Below are positions 44,053-52,936 of a stretch of 64,000 nt of DNA, one piece after another. Origin of the DNA: Bdellovibrionales bacterium (GTDB lineage Bacteria; Bdellovibrionota; UBA1018; CAIMNF01); the NCBI GenBank assembly GCA_947462765.1, contig CANHQK010000008.1, forward strand, positions 1 through 64,000, in the 5' to 3' direction. The first letter of the stretch is position 1. Each line of letters starts with the position of its first letter. Below the pieces are notes generated by a model. The model worked only from the letters and a program-made list of their open reading frames with translations. It ran no database searches and was not told where the DNA came from. The position numbers were made by a program, and so were the translations under genes.

Positions 44053-44912
44053 GACTCTCCCAGTTTCAATAGCTCGTGGATGAATTTCTTATGAGGATGG
44101 CTCCTTCGCCAGGCCAGATACAGAGTCCGGCTGGATCCTTTGCCGAGTGGGGTGAACCGGAGGGCTCCGGCCTCAACGGCTTTTTTGCAGGTGTGCAAGG
44201 GGAGTACTGTGGCTGAATTCGGGTTGGCTGAGACGAAGCTGGCCAGGGCCGTTAGGTCGTTCCAGTACAAGCGATAAACAGGGGGAGCCATTTTTTGCCG
44301 CCGGACGAGCCATTCCTCCACCGGGTTGGTCTGGCTCGAGAGGGTGCACCACGACAAGCTATCCAAGGATGAGCGCCGATCGGGGCTCAAGGATGCCCCT
44401 GGATGGGAGACGATGCCCCACTGTTCGGTGAAGATCGGCTTACAGATGAAATCGCTCAAGTCTTCTTGGTGTTCAAGAATGCCGGCATCGAGACCGGCCT
44501 GCACGAGCTCGAAAGAGACTCTCGAGAGGGCCGAGACGTGGACATCGAGACACAGGCTCGGATGGGCGCGATTCCTGGAGGTCCACCAGGGAAGCAGGAC
44601 TTCGCGCATGAAGATCTGCGGTCCTACGATTCCGAAATGTTCGGGCTCATCCTGGTGCTGATGGAGCTTTCTCAGTCCCGAGTCCCACGACAGCAGCAAT
44701 TGCTCGGCCAGACGGGCCAGTTCCCTTGCTGCAGGAGTCGGTTCGAGGCCCCGGGGTCCCCGCCGGTCAAAAAGCTTCACACCCAGTTCCGATTCCAGGC
44801 TCTGGAGGCGTTTCGAGAGGGCCGACTGGGTCATCCGGAATCGGTCGGAGGTCCGGCTCATGTGGGGATCTTCCACCAGGCTTTTGAGAATCTTGAGATG
44901 ATATAATTCCAT
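44043..44912 (-). CDS. LysR-family transcriptional regulator
   Basis: This 289-residue protein has an N-terminal winged HTH (SDRFRMTQSALSKRLQSLESELGVKLFDRRG) and a LysR substrate-binding domain with two lobes. The co-inducer is unknown. A perfect palindrome with LTTR-like T-N11-A spacing lies across its start codon, which suggests self-repression. The divergent neighbour (exported protein at 44977) is the other likely target. Confidence 0.92.
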   Translation of the reverse strand: MELYHLKILKSLVEDPHMSRTSDRFRMTQSALSKRLQSLESELGVKLFDRRGPRGLEPTPAARELARLAEQLLLSWDSGLRKLHQHQDEPEHFGIVGPQIFMREVLLPWWTSRNRAHPSLCLDVHVSALSRVSFELVQAGLDAGILEHQEDLSDFICKPIFTEQWGIVSHPGASLSPDRRSSLDSLSWCTLSSQTNPVEEWLVRRQKMAPPVYRLYWNDLTALASFVSANPNSATVLPLHTCKKAVEAGALRFTPLGKGSSRTLYLAWRRSHPHKKFIHELLKLGESYS

Positions 44913-44920
44913 AATGGAAT
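44906..44920. promoter_or_regulatory. Palindromic LysR-type operator over the LysR start codon
   Basis: ATTCCAT-A-ATGGAAT is a perfect 7-bp inverted repeat with a 1-nt centre. It contains T-N11-A (T907, A919 of the 44-kb block), and the LysR ATG (44912-44910) lies inside its left arm. A second palindrome, ATAATATTAT, adjoins at 44919-44928. Confidence 0.55.
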
Positions 44921-44976
44921 AATATTATCACATTAAATGCCTTTTGTTCATATCCAAACGGGAGTACAAGAGGGCC

Positions 44977-45450
44977 ATGAAAACTCGAATCCTGATTCTT
45001 TTCGGTTTCCTCACCCTGCTTCCCTCGCCCGTTCGTGCCGACGAATCCGGGATTTCTCCACGCATCCTCGGTTATCTGGTCGACCGGGTCCGTAATTGTG
45101 TGGTCCTTCCGTACACCCTGAACGGTCGCAACCAAAAAGTTTATCATGCCCTCCAGAGTCATTGTCCTGAGGTGAAAGTCATCGGTCCCGGCTTGGCACG
45201 GGCCCGGGTGGCGACTCACCCCTTCGAGATCCGGATCGAAGAGTCCTCGTTCTCCGACGGTGATTTTTTCGATGTGGAGTTTTCAGATCTCCGCACGGGT
45301 GAGAAGTCGAGATTCGAAGGCATTCTCGCTTTCGGAGATGTGCTTCTGGCCGTGCTCGGTGGTCGGACGGAAGGCTTGAACGAGAAGCTTGTTCAGCCAG
45401 GACCGGCTCTCGAGGCGGGGAACCGGAACCTGCTCAGATCCCGGTTTTGA
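44977..45450 (+). CDS. Small exported protein of unknown function
   Basis: From ATG 44977 (AGAGGG upstream) the protein has 157 residues and a signal peptide ending VRA. The rest is mainly beta-strand-like, with two Cys and a basic C-terminus. I do not recognise it. It is divergent from the LysR gene and is therefore the most likely regulated neighbour. Its 3' end overlaps the convergent thioesterase by 17 nt. Confidence 0.65.
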   Translation: MKTRILILFGFLTLLPSPVRADESGISPRILGYLVDRVRNCVVLPYTLNGRNQKVYHALQSHCPEVKVIGPGLARARVATHPFEIRIEESSFSDGDFFDVEFSDLRTGEKSRFEGILAFGDVLLAVLGGRTEGLNEKLVQPGPALEAGNRNLLRSRF

Positions 45451-45925
45451 ATCGCGCCAGTTGTGTAGCTGTCAGGATATGAAATATGCCCTGACAGGAG
45501 ACATAGGGAAGGCCCTCGGTGTTGTAAACCGTGGAGTGCAACTCGAGGGATCGTGAATCCACTTCGACCAGCCGGGTGAGCACTTTGGCGGGGAGACCGA
45601 TCGGTATGGCACGAGCATAATGGATCTGGAGTGACCGCGTGACACAGGCGTGCTCCCGGTCCCAAGCGAGAACTCCCATCACCTCATCCAGTAAACCCGC
45701 AGAAGCTCCGCCGTGCACATGCCCCGGAGGTCCCTCCGCGCGCGCTTTGAACCCTACTTTGGACAGGAGCCAGTCCGGCGACTCAGGGGACTTCCAGTGC
45801 GTGATTTCGTAGAGGGGACTGTCCGGGCCCGAAACAAAGCTTTTTTCCCAGTTCAAAAACCGTGGTCGGGTGTGAACGTTGAATTCAGTCTCCGGCTTGA
45901 AGGGGACCTGCCACGGGAGGCTCAC
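45434..45925 (-). CDS. PaaI-like hotdog thioesterase
   Basis: This 163-residue single hotdog domain has GHVHGGASAGLLDEVMG, the helix-start segment with HGG...D/E of the PaaI/YbgC-type acyl-CoA thioesterases. It should hydrolyse an acyl- or aryl-CoA. Its start overlaps the stop of the exported gene upstream (ATGA), an odd pairing for a cytoplasmic enzyme. Confidence 0.85.
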   Translation of the reverse strand: MSLPWQVPFKPETEFNVHTRPRFLNWEKSFVSGPDSPLYEITHWKSPESPDWLLSKVGFKARAEGPPGHVHGGASAGLLDEVMGVLAWDREHACVTRSLQIHYARAIPIGLPAKVLTRLVEVDSRSLELHSTVYNTEGLPYVSCQGIFHILTATQLARFKTGI

Positions 45926-46302
45926 GGGTCGTCCTGTTCGAAAGGGCTCGGACGGTAGAATTCATGGAATTCGTGGTAAAGCGTCACTTCACAGCCTTTT
46001 TCCATTTCGAATCCCTGTCCTGAATCCAGGATCGTCATCGGTACCCGTCTTTCGGCGATAGGCAGGGGGCAGGGGAAGTGACGGAGTTTCAGGATCTGGA
46101 CCTTGATCGAAGGCAGGGGTTCCGAGTGATTGATGGCAAACTTGGCCCCCTTTTCGAATCTCAAGGCAGGGTCGATGATCAGCGGGGTGGTGAGGCGGAC
46201 TAAAATCCCGGGCTCGAGATCCACCCAATTGAGGGGAGGCGTGGAGGCAAATGCTTGAGCGGAGAGGAAGACTTGAACCAGGACCATGAGTAAGCTTCGC
46301 AT
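45922..46302 (-). CDS. Small exported protein of unknown function
   Basis: This 126-residue protein has a signal peptide (about residues 1-19, ending AFA) and a short beta-rich mature part (LEPGILVRLTTPLIIDPALRF) with an acidic His/Phe-rich C-terminus. I do not recognise it. It is translationally coupled to the thioesterase and divergent from the CBS-domain operon. Confidence 0.6.
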   Translation of the reverse strand: MRSLLMVLVQVFLSAQAFASTPPLNWVDLEPGILVRLTTPLIIDPALRFEKGAKFAINHSEPLPSIKVQILKLRHFPCPLPIAERRVPMTILDSGQGFEMEKGCEVTLYHEFHEFYRPSPFEQDDP

Positions 46303-46436
46303 GGGATCATCTTAGGGGAAGGTTCGATTGGAAAAAAGCCCTGCCGCGTCAAGAATGCCTGTCTCTCTGGAGGAACTTTCCGTCCCGGAGGGTTCCTGGA
46401 TGCCTTCAAAACAGAAGGAATTTCAAGGGCTATAGG

Positions 46437-46453
46437 TTGGCATCTCCCTTGCT
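46437..46453 (+). promoter_or_regulatory. Sigma-54 (RpoN)-type promoter
   Basis: TTGGCATCTCCCTTGCT has the -24 GG and -12 GC elements spaced exactly GG-N10-GC and agrees well with the sigma-54 consensus. Transcription would begin near 46464, giving a leader of about 215 nt before the CBS-domain gene. An enhancer-binding activator would be required. Confidence 0.6.
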
Positions 46454-46540
46454 CTTCATTTCGGCGGCACGAGCGGCTGGAAGGCAGGTGGTGTGCTTAT
46501 GGAGAAATCCAGAGATGACTGAGTGTCTTGTTCGTGAACC

Positions 46541-46646
46541 CGCTCCCTTCGGGGAGTGTCAGTCCCGGGCCTTGAGCCCGGAACGGCGGTCGAACCAGTG
46601 ATTTGACTGCCACCCGGTCCGGAGTCCATGTGGCTTCCGGACCGGG
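46541..46646 (+). other. Leader with three stable hairpins
   Basis: Three stem-loops follow one another: 46541-46558 (7 bp closed by a C-UUCG-G tetraloop), 46565-46581 (6 bp) and 46613-46646 (perfect 11 bp with a 12-nt loop). They sit between the sigma-54 site and the CBS gene. No T-run follows any of them, so they look like RNA structure rather than terminators. Confidence 0.5.
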
Positions 46647-46680
46647 CTCATCCCAATTCATGTGCCAAGGAGAAAGAATC

Positions 46681-47139
46681 GTGATTCTTGAGAAAATCGC
46701 CAATCGGAAAGTCGTCACCATTGCGGGGTCGGAGAACCTGAAGGAAGCGTCGAAGCTGATGCGCGACCGGCATGTGGGGAGCCTGGTTGTGGTCAAGAAA
46801 GAGGGTCTCCGGGAGATCCCCGTGGGCGTGCTCACCGACCGTGACATCGTCGTGTCCACTTGCGCGTTCGGGATACCCCCGGACGGTGTGTTGGTCCGTG
46901 ATGTCATGTCCTCCGAATTCGTTTCGGCCAAGATCAGTGACAGTTTCTATCATGTGTTGAACCTCATGAAGGAACACGGCATCCACCGGATTCCCCTGGT
47001 GGACGGCACGGGAAGTCTTTCGGGAATCGTCACGAGTCACGAGTTGCTGGCGGTTTTGGCCGATGAACTGGAATTGGTGGTCAAAGTGGCGGATCGGCAA
47101 CACGAAGTGGAATCCGAGCGCCGTCCCCACCTCCTGTGA
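46681..47139 (+). CDS. CBS-domain protein (paired CBS)
   Basis: This 152-residue protein is made of two CBS motifs: LMRDRHVGSLVVVKKEG...GVLTDRDIV and LMKEHGIHRIPLVDGTGSLSGIVTSHEL. Such Bateman modules bind adenine nucleotides and sense energy state. The GTG start at 46681 has AAGGAG 9 nt upstream; ATG 46660 is the alternative. It is followed after 7 nt by a host-attachment-like gene and preceded by the sigma-54 leader, so the pair may be stress-induced. Confidence 0.85.
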   Translation: MILEKIANRKVVTIAGSENLKEASKLMRDRHVGSLVVVKKEGLREIPVGVLTDRDIVVSTCAFGIPPDGVLVRDVMSSEFVSAKISDSFYHVLNLMKEHGIHRIPLVDGTGSLSGIVTSHELLAVLADELELVVKVADRQHEVESERRPHLL

Positions 47140-47146
47140 GGATTCC

Positions 47147-47650
47147 ATGAGAACAGGTGCTGGAAACTATTTCAGAGACCATACGGTGAAAGAGCGAAAG
47201 TCCCGTTGGTTCGTCTTTGCCAACCGGACGGGGGCGGTGTTTTATCGGGATCTTCCGGATCACCACTTTCAGTTTGTGGACCGTCTGGAGAACCCGGCCG
47301 GGAGTCGGATGGAAAGCGATTTCGATTCCGACCGGCCCGGTTCGGGCATGTCGAGCGCCGGAGACGGAACCATCCGCCATTCGCTCGATCGGACCTTCCA
47401 TCATGCGGAACGGAACGTAGAACACTTCGCGGGTGCGGTGGCGGGCAGACTCGATGAGGCTCTCGGGCATCATGAGTTCACGGAGCTGGTGGTGGTAGCA
47501 GAGCCCCGTTTTCTGGGCTTGCTCCGGTCCAAGTTGAGCCCGGGGGTGAGGGAGCGAGTCCGGCACGAAGTTCATCGCGAACTCATCCAGGGTTCCGACG
47601 AGGAGTTGAGGGCGGCCGCCATTCGGGCCATCCGGAACTCGAGGAAGTGA
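47147..47650 (+). CDS. Host-attachment-protein-like (AtsE / baeRF-related) protein
   Basis: This 167-residue soluble protein resembles the 'protein required for attachment to host cells' family. It has RWFVFANRTGAVFY at the N-terminus, a disordered Asp/Ser/Gly middle, and FAGAVAGRLDEALGHHEFTELVVVAEPRFLGLLRSKL near the end. The fold is RNase H/eRF1-domain-2-like. The name reflects an Agrobacterium study, and most members have no proven role in attachment. GAGG precedes the ATG. It is co-transcribed with the CBS gene. Confidence 0.8.
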   Translation: MRTGAGNYFRDHTVKERKSRWFVFANRTGAVFYRDLPDHHFQFVDRLENPAGSRMESDFDSDRPGSGMSSAGDGTIRHSLDRTFHHAERNVEHFAGAVAGRLDEALGHHEFTELVVVAEPRFLGLLRSKLSPGVRERVRHEVHRELIQGSDEELRAAAIRAIRNSRK

Positions 47651-47660
47651 TGGCGCACCT

Positions 47661-47676
47661 TGTAAAAACGTTTACA
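47661..47676. promoter_or_regulatory. Inverted repeat upstream of the carboxypeptidase
   Basis: TGTAAA-AACG-TTTACA is a 6-bp inverted repeat with a 4-nt spacer, 60 nt upstream of the M14 gene. It may be an operator; no T-run supports termination. Confidence 0.35.
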
Positions 47677-47735
47677 GAAAGCGGTTGAAACTCCGCATCC
47701 CTTCAGAGACACTCTCGCCACTGGGGGAGTTCAAT

Positions 47736-49151
47736 ATGAAATCATTCGTCGTTCTTTTGCTCGCATTCGCTTTGCTTTCCGGTCGTCCGGCAGTGGCCCA
47801 CACCACAGGAAACCGTCTGGTACGGGTCCAACTTTCCGACTATCGCAATGGAATGAAGCGCATTCAGGGGCAATCGATCGACGTGGCCGGCGTGAATCTC
47901 GATACTCGGGAGGCCGACTTATTGGTGAATGCCGCTCAGGCCGAGTGGCTTTCCAAGAACGGCTTCCGTTTTCGCGAAATCCTGGAGAAGGTCGACTCCT
48001 CAGCTCCCGATTCCCGCTATCAGAACCCGACCAAGGTCGAATCCGCTCTGAAGCAATACGCGGCCGCCTATCCTTCAATCACCAAACTCATCTCAATCGG
48101 AAAATCCCTTCAGGGCCGTGACATTTGGGCGATCCAGATCACTGAAAATGCTTCGAAGGCCTCCGCCTCCAAGCCGCACGTGTTTTTCAATTCCATGCAC
48201 CATGCCCGTGAGGTCATGACCTCCGAGGTGGGCCTCGATATCATCGATCAACTCCTTCAGGGGTATGGTAAAGATCCACAAATCACGCAGTGGCTTCGGA
48301 ACTACGTCGTCGACGTGGTGCCGATGTTCAATGTGGACGGAAACAATCTGGTTTGGACGAGCGATTCCATGTGGCGGAAGAATGCCCGTGGCGGGTACGG
48401 TGTCGATATCAACCGGAACTATCCCTATGCCTGGAACAGCTGTCGTGGATCGAGTGGATCACGCTGGGCCCAGGACTTCCGCGGAGACAGCGCCGCCTCC
48501 GAGCCGGAAACCCAGGTCATGATGAATTTTGTCTCGAACATCCGTCCGGTCTTCTCGATTTCCTATCATTCCTACAGTGAGATCGTGATCTATCCTTATG
48601 GCTGTGCAGGTCAGCGTACCGAGACGCACGAGGTGGTTGAAAAAATCGGTAAAGAGCTCGCCTCCAAGCTCGTAAAGGATGACGGGCGTGGGACTTACCG
48701 TGCCGGAACCGCTCCTGAGCTTCTCTATTCGGTCGACGGTGGCGATATCGACTGGCATTACGCCGTTGCGGGAGTGATTCCTTACGTGATCGAGGTCAAT
48801 TCGACCTCTCAGGGATTCCAGCCTTCTTATGCGCAATGGCGCGACAAGACGGTCGCCGGACAGCGTGCAGGCTGGAGGTACCTCCTGTCCCGAATGGATG
48901 GAGCCTCGCTTTACGGTCAGGTTCGGGGTCCCTCCGGAATGGGTGTACAAAATGCGACCCTCGAAGTCCGTTCGGTGGGTGGGACGTTCAAGCAAAAAGT
49001 CCGCCCCGCTGCTGAGGGTTTCTTTACGGTCATTCTCAATCCGGGACAATACGAGATCAGCGTCGAGGCGCCGGGTTTGAAGCGTTCGAGCAAGGTGGTC
49101 ACAGTGGGCGAAACCCGTCTCCGGACCGATCTTTCACTTTCGACTCTTTAA
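47736..49151 (+). CDS. M14 zinc carboxypeptidase, exported
   Basis: This 471-residue protein has a signal peptide (ending AVA), an activation-peptide-like segment (about 25-105) and an M14 domain. The zinc ligands are H156 and E159 (HAREVM) and H278 (YHSYSE); the catalytic base is E353 (VIEVNSTS). INRNYPYAW carries the substrate-binding Arg motif. A C-terminal carboxypeptidase-regulatory-like beta domain (about 390-471) follows. GGGGGAG precedes the ATG. It removes C-terminal residues from peptides outside the cytoplasm. Confidence 0.93.
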   Translation: MKSFVVLLLAFALLSGRPAVAHTTGNRLVRVQLSDYRNGMKRIQGQSIDVAGVNLDTREADLLVNAAQAEWLSKNGFRFREILEKVDSSAPDSRYQNPTKVESALKQYAAAYPSITKLISIGKSLQGRDIWAIQITENASKASASKPHVFFNSMHHAREVMTSEVGLDIIDQLLQGYGKDPQITQWLRNYVVDVVPMFNVDGNNLVWTSDSMWRKNARGGYGVDINRNYPYAWNSCRGSSGSRWAQDFRGDSAASEPETQVMMNFVSNIRPVFSISYHSYSEIVIYPYGCAGQRTETHEVVEKIGKELASKLVKDDGRGTYRAGTAPELLYSVDGGDIDWHYAVAGVIPYVIEVNSTSQGFQPSYAQWRDKTVAGQRAGWRYLLSRMDGASLYGQVRGPSGMGVQNATLEVRSVGGTFKQKVRPAAEGFFTVILNPGQYEISVEAPGLKRSSKVVTVGETRLRTDLSLSTL

Positions 49152-49462
49152 TTACCGAACGTCTGGATCAAAACAAAGGGATGGACCACGACGCACAGAA
49201 AGGTGCGCTCGGGGGTCTTTTCCCAGCTGGAGAGCATGTCGAGATCGGGTTTGGTGACGGCACCGGACCCGATCCATTCTTTCACGCGGTCTTCTTCGTT
49301 CTTGGCTACGGCAAGAGCCACTTCGATGAGCTCCAGAGCAGGGGACACGACAATCACGGTGTCCTTCGCCATTTGCTTTCTGATCAGTGACCATTCGGCA
49401 GGACCGAGTGATTTTTCAAGCTCTGCGCGCAGAGGGTCGGATTCAGGATTTTTTGGGCACAT
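49148..49462 (-). CDS. DUF2288-family protein
   Basis: This 104-residue acidic protein fits DUF2288: LRAELEKSLGPAEWSLIRKQMAKDTVIVV, LELIEVALAVAKNEEDRVKEWI and a C-terminal WxxxP...VVVHPFVLIQ. Function is unknown. It overlaps the end of the histidine kinase gene by 20 nt and the convergent carboxypeptidase by 4 nt. It is the last gene of the kinase operon. Confidence 0.8.
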   Translation of the reverse strand: MCPKNPESDPLRAELEKSLGPAEWSLIRKQMAKDTVIVVSPALELIEVALAVAKNEEDRVKEWIGSGAVTKPDLDMLSSWEKTPERTFLCVVVHPFVLIQTFGN

Positions 49463-51059
49463 AACGCTTCGGTAGGTTCACCACAAAAGTGGTATTGGGC
49501 TGGTTTCGGTCGAGTTTGAGCTCACCTTGATGAGATTTTACGATACCGAGTGAAATACTGAGACCGAGTCCGGTACCCTTGCCGACTTCTTTGGTGGTGA
49601 AGAACGGCTCAAGAATTTTTTTGGCGATTTCGGTTGGTATGCCCTGACCGGAATCGGAAACCCTGATTTCCAGGCGTTCTCCGACGTCTAGCACTTCGAC
49701 TCTGACCCATTTTTCTTCGAGTCCCTGTACGGCGTCGAATGCGTTATTCAACAGGTTCAGTAACACTTGAGAAATCTGGGTGGACTGGCACTCGATCATG
49801 AGACCGGCAGGGATCGGGTCGATCCGGAGTTCGGTACCATGGCTCCTGAACCGGGCATGACAGAAACTCACTGTGTCCTCGATGATGTCTTGGATGCTTT
49901 TTTGCTCGTAAGAGTCCCGGTTGCCATCCCGTGAGAAAATCTGGAGCCCCTTCACAATCCGTGCGATCCGGTTCGACGTCTGTTCGATCACCTCGACCCC
50001 CTTCGCCACGGAGTCGAGTGCGGGTCGGTCTTTGGCCAGCATCAGTTTCAAATGCTGGGCTTTGCCCAGAATGATGGCGAGCGGGTTATTGATTTCATGG
50101 GCGATGCCGGCGGACATTTCGCCCAAGCTCGACATTTTAGAGATATGTAGCATCTGGATTTCTTTTTCTCGGACCTCGGTCACATCCCAGTTCGCACCCA
50201 CCAGGCGCTCGATCGTTCCGTCTGGGGCGAAGGTGCAGCGGGCACTCGCAGCAATCCTCTTGGTTTTTCCTGAGGGGGTGACGACACGGAATTCGGCTTT
50301 GAAGTCTTTTCTGAGCCGGACAGTCTCAGCCAGTTCAAACTGGATCCGTGCGACATCGTCCGGGTGCAAGGTCTTTTCAAAAGCCTCGTAGGCGCCGCTG
50401 AATTCCCCCTCCGGGATCTCGAAGAGTTCGTACATGTACTCATCCCAGACCAGGATGTTCTTTTTCAGATTCCAATCCCAGATCCCGAATTTGAGTGATC
50501 GGACAGCCTGATCCAGTCGTTCCCTGCTTTTTTCGAGAGCCTCTTTATGGGCGATGTTCTCGTAGGTGATTGAAACCACCCGGCATATGAATTCAATATA
50601 GGCTCGGTGGTCGGAGTTGAATGCATTTTCCCGGTCTGAAACCACACCGATGGTTCCGACACACTCACCTTGATAAAGGATCGGACAATAGAGCCTGGAG
50701 GTGAGCTGGAGACGTTTCTGGAATTCCATTTGCGGTTCCGGATCAGTCCCGCTCATCCAGGTGGCTTTGTTCCGGATGACCCAACCCGGGTGACGGTCCA
50801 TTGCGGTGGCCTCGGCAGCGGCCCGTTCCTCGGGCGAGAGTCCTTCCGCATGGATCAATTCGAGGAGTCCGGTTTCCTGGTTGACGAAGTAGAACCCCGT
50901 CGATCGGAACTCGATATTCCGGCGAAGGACGTTCAGGATGGCGCTCCCGAGCTCGGTGAAGGTAGTGGTCTCGATGATCTGACTGAGCAATGGAGACAGC
51001 CGCTCAAGGGTTTGAGCCAGGGCTCCAGTGGGCAAGTGAGGGGTCGAGAAAGGGCTCAT
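49443..51059 (-). CDS. GAF-PAS sensor histidine kinase
   Basis: This 538-residue cytoplasmic kinase has no membrane helix. A GAF domain covers about residues 10-170 and a PAS domain about 185-310 ([20 protein letters not shown]). HisKA follows with the phospho-accepting His in [14 protein letters not shown]. The HATPase has an N box (LLNNAFDAV), G1 (DSGQGIP), F (EPFFTTK) and G2 (GTGLGLSI). No response regulator is adjacent. It overlaps the GlcG-like gene upstream by 4 nt, which might supply a heme or redox input. Confidence 0.93.
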   Translation of the reverse strand: MSPFSTPHLPTGALAQTLERLSPLLSQIIETTTFTELGSAILNVLRRNIEFRSTGFYFVNQETGLLELIHAEGLSPEERAAAEATAMDRHPGWVIRNKATWMSGTDPEPQMEFQKRLQLTSRLYCPILYQGECVGTIGVVSDRENAFNSDHRAYIEFICRVVSITYENIAHKEALEKSRERLDQAVRSLKFGIWDWNLKKNILVWDEYMYELFEIPEGEFSGAYEAFEKTLHPDDVARIQFELAETVRLRKDFKAEFRVVTPSGKTKRIAASARCTFAPDGTIERLVGANWDVTEVREKEIQMLHISKMSSLGEMSAGIAHEINNPLAIILGKAQHLKLMLAKDRPALDSVAKGVEVIEQTSNRIARIVKGLQIFSRDGNRDSYEQKSIQDIIEDTVSFCHARFRSHGTELRIDPIPAGLMIECQSTQISQVLLNLLNNAFDAVQGLEEKWVRVEVLDVGERLEIRVSDSGQGIPTEIAKKILEPFFTTKEVGKGTGLGLSISLGIVKSHQGELKLDRNQPNTTFVVNLPKRYVPKKS

Positions 51060-51502
51060 GCTCCGAATTCTGGATCGATCGCCTGCAAGGCCTCAAGAGC
51101 CGCCTTCACGCATTTTTCGTCCTGGGCATAATGACCGCCGCTGACTCCGATCGCACCAATGAGGGCGCCTTTGGCTTTAAGGGGTGATCCCCCTCCCAAC
51201 AGAATGAAGTCCGGCAAGTGCTGTGCCCCTTGGAGGAGGATCGGATCATCCTTGATGAACTGGTACCAGGGTTCACCCGTCGGGAGCCCGAATCCCATTG
51301 CAGTCTTGGCTTTTTTGATCGAGCCCTCGAGGCTCACATGGGCCGCATCATCCATCGACGCGAAGGCGCGAAGTCTTCCGGCATGGTCGAGCACTGCAAC
51401 CGAGATTCGCATTCCTGTTTCCGAGGCTTTGGCAACCGCTTGATCGACCAGGAATCGGGCGGCTTCGAGGGTCAGAACGGGACGCGAGGTGTTCGATTTC
51501 AT
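51056..51502 (-). CDS. GlcG/HbpS-like (DUF336) protein
   Basis: This 148-residue protein matches the GlcG/HbpS family: LTLEAARFLVDQAVAKASE, ISVAVLDHAGRLRAFASMDDA, and GALIGAIGVSGG. Streptomyces HbpS binds heme and modulates a sensor kinase, although many homologues have unknown roles. There is no signal peptide. AAGGAG lies 6 nt before ATG 51502. It overlaps the downstream kinase start (ATGA), so a sensory partnership like HbpS-SenS is plausible but unproven. Confidence 0.85.
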   Translation of the reverse strand: MKSNTSRPVLTLEAARFLVDQAVAKASETGMRISVAVLDHAGRLRAFASMDDAAHVSLEGSIKKAKTAMGFGLPTGEPWYQFIKDDPILLQGAQHLPDFILLGGGSPLKAKGALIGAIGVSGGHYAQDEKCVKAALEALQAIDPEFGA

Positions 51503-51525
51503 TGGATTCTCCTTCAAGTAATGAT

Positions 51526-52878
51526 TCAGAGCAGGGATTGAAGCATCTCGGGATGCAATTTCTGATGGATCTCGTGCGAGGCCCTGACAGGCAGGGCGCT
51601 TTCGAAGGACCGGGTACCGTAGGTATAGCGTTTGAAGTCCTCCACGAACGACGCTTGATAGTACTCGCCCATCCAGCCGATGAATTCCTCGATGTGGAAG
51701 GGACGGAAAATCCGGGTTGCGACGAGGTGCCGCATGAAGGGCTTCAAGCCCCCTTTCGAACGGGTTTTTCCGTCGAGGTAGCTCATGAATCGCTCTCCGA
51801 AGGAATAGGCGGCGCGATCGGTCGAGCGGGTGTAGTAGGGGTGGGAGGACATCCCTGTACTTCCCGAAAGACTTCCGATGGCCTGGTACCCGTCATCACG
51901 CCAAGAGGCGAGGGCCTCATCCACCCATCCGGCATTGCCGTTAGCCGGCATCATTCCCCGCGCAAAGTAAGAATGGAACAGTTCGTGGCCCACGGCGGAC
52001 ATGTCAGTCATGGTCGCTCCGCAGTACTCCATTCCGCCCGCACCGGCCAAATAGACCGTGATCGATGGATGCGGAAAGGGACCGTAATCCCGCTCGAGCT
52101 CAGAAATGACGCTGGTAACCCGGTCCTTCAAACGTTCGAGCGAGGACGAGAACACTCCGCCATTGGTATACAGCACCACCGGGAGTTCCCGGCCGTCGAT
52201 CGAACGGAGTCCGAACCGCAGCTCCGGGTAGAGCCCTTTCGGAGCCGTATGGAAAAAGATGCTCGAGGAAGTGAAGTGGGAAGGATAGCGGATCTCGTAG
52301 GTCTGGGCATCAAAGCGGTGAACCACTCCGTTGGTGTAGAGGGTCTGCTCGGAGGTTAACCCCTTGAAGCGCAGGATCAGAGTCATCTTCACCTGATCGA
52401 ACTCGAGATTGGCCGGGAGATAACGTTCAAGAAAACGGCGTTCCTCGAGGTCAGAGGTCCAGAATGCGCTCTTCACCCCGTCCTGGCGGAACTCGACCAG
52501 ATCGGTGAGAGGAAGGGTGAGGTCAAGCTGGTGCATTCCCGGTGCGGTCAGGCGCTCGATCACCCGAACCGAAGTTTCTTGTCCCGGGGTTCGGGTCAGG
52601 GAAGCCGTGACAGGCTTTCCGTCTAGGGAGAGTGTGGTGGGATCTTTCACCGAGTCGAAAACCGGATATCCTGCTTCAATGGTCAGGAATCGAATTTGGG
52701 TTTTGGCGACGGCCTGGCGGGTATTGATGTCGTAGGTGACCTCGTACAGGGCTTCTTCAAAATCAGCGAAGACCGCCTTGGAGTCACGGAAAGCGAAGGG
52801 TTTCGGTAGGTGCTGGAGATCGTGGTCGGAAGCACGGGCACAGGTCAGGGTCAGCAACGCAAAAATAATGAAAGGCAT
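51526..52878 (-). CDS. M1-like gluzincin peptidase, exported
   Basis: This 450-residue protein has a signal peptide, a beta-rich N-terminal half and a gluzincin zinc site, H298-E299-x-x-H302, with the third ligand E321 exactly 19 residues later, as in M1 aminopeptidases. A GAGGMEYCG segment corresponds to GxMEN. It is shorter than typical M1 enzymes (about 600-900), lacking most of the C-terminal helical domain. An exopeptidase or a specialised processing enzyme is likely. It lies 24 nt upstream of the GlcG-like gene on the same strand. Confidence 0.85.
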   Translation of the reverse strand: MPFIIFALLTLTCARASDHDLQHLPKPFAFRDSKAVFADFEEALYEVTYDINTRQAVAKTQIRFLTIEAGYPVFDSVKDPTTLSLDGKPVTASLTRTPGQETSVRVIERLTAPGMHQLDLTLPLTDLVEFRQDGVKSAFWTSDLEERRFLERYLPANLEFDQVKMTLILRFKGLTSEQTLYTNGVVHRFDAQTYEIRYPSHFTSSSIFFHTAPKGLYPELRFGLRSIDGRELPVVLYTNGGVFSSSLERLKDRVTSVISELERDYGPFPHPSITVYLAGAGGMEYCGATMTDMSAVGHELFHSYFARGMMPANGNAGWVDEALASWRDDGYQAIGSLSGSTGMSSHPYYTRSTDRAAYSFGERFMSYLDGKTRSKGGLKPFMRHLVATRIFRPFHIEEFIGWMGEYYQASFVEDFKRYTYGTRSFESALPVRASHEIHQKLHPEMLQSLL

Positions 52879-52936
52879 GGGTCCCCCTTTGGATCGGTTG
52901 AATCCCGCCCATCAGACCAAAGGAAGCGCTGACTGT

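Noticed and set aside
46303-46680. Possible small genes in the gap before the CBS gene.
   Set aside because: No ORF with a ribosome binding site was seen; promoter and hairpins account for the stretch.
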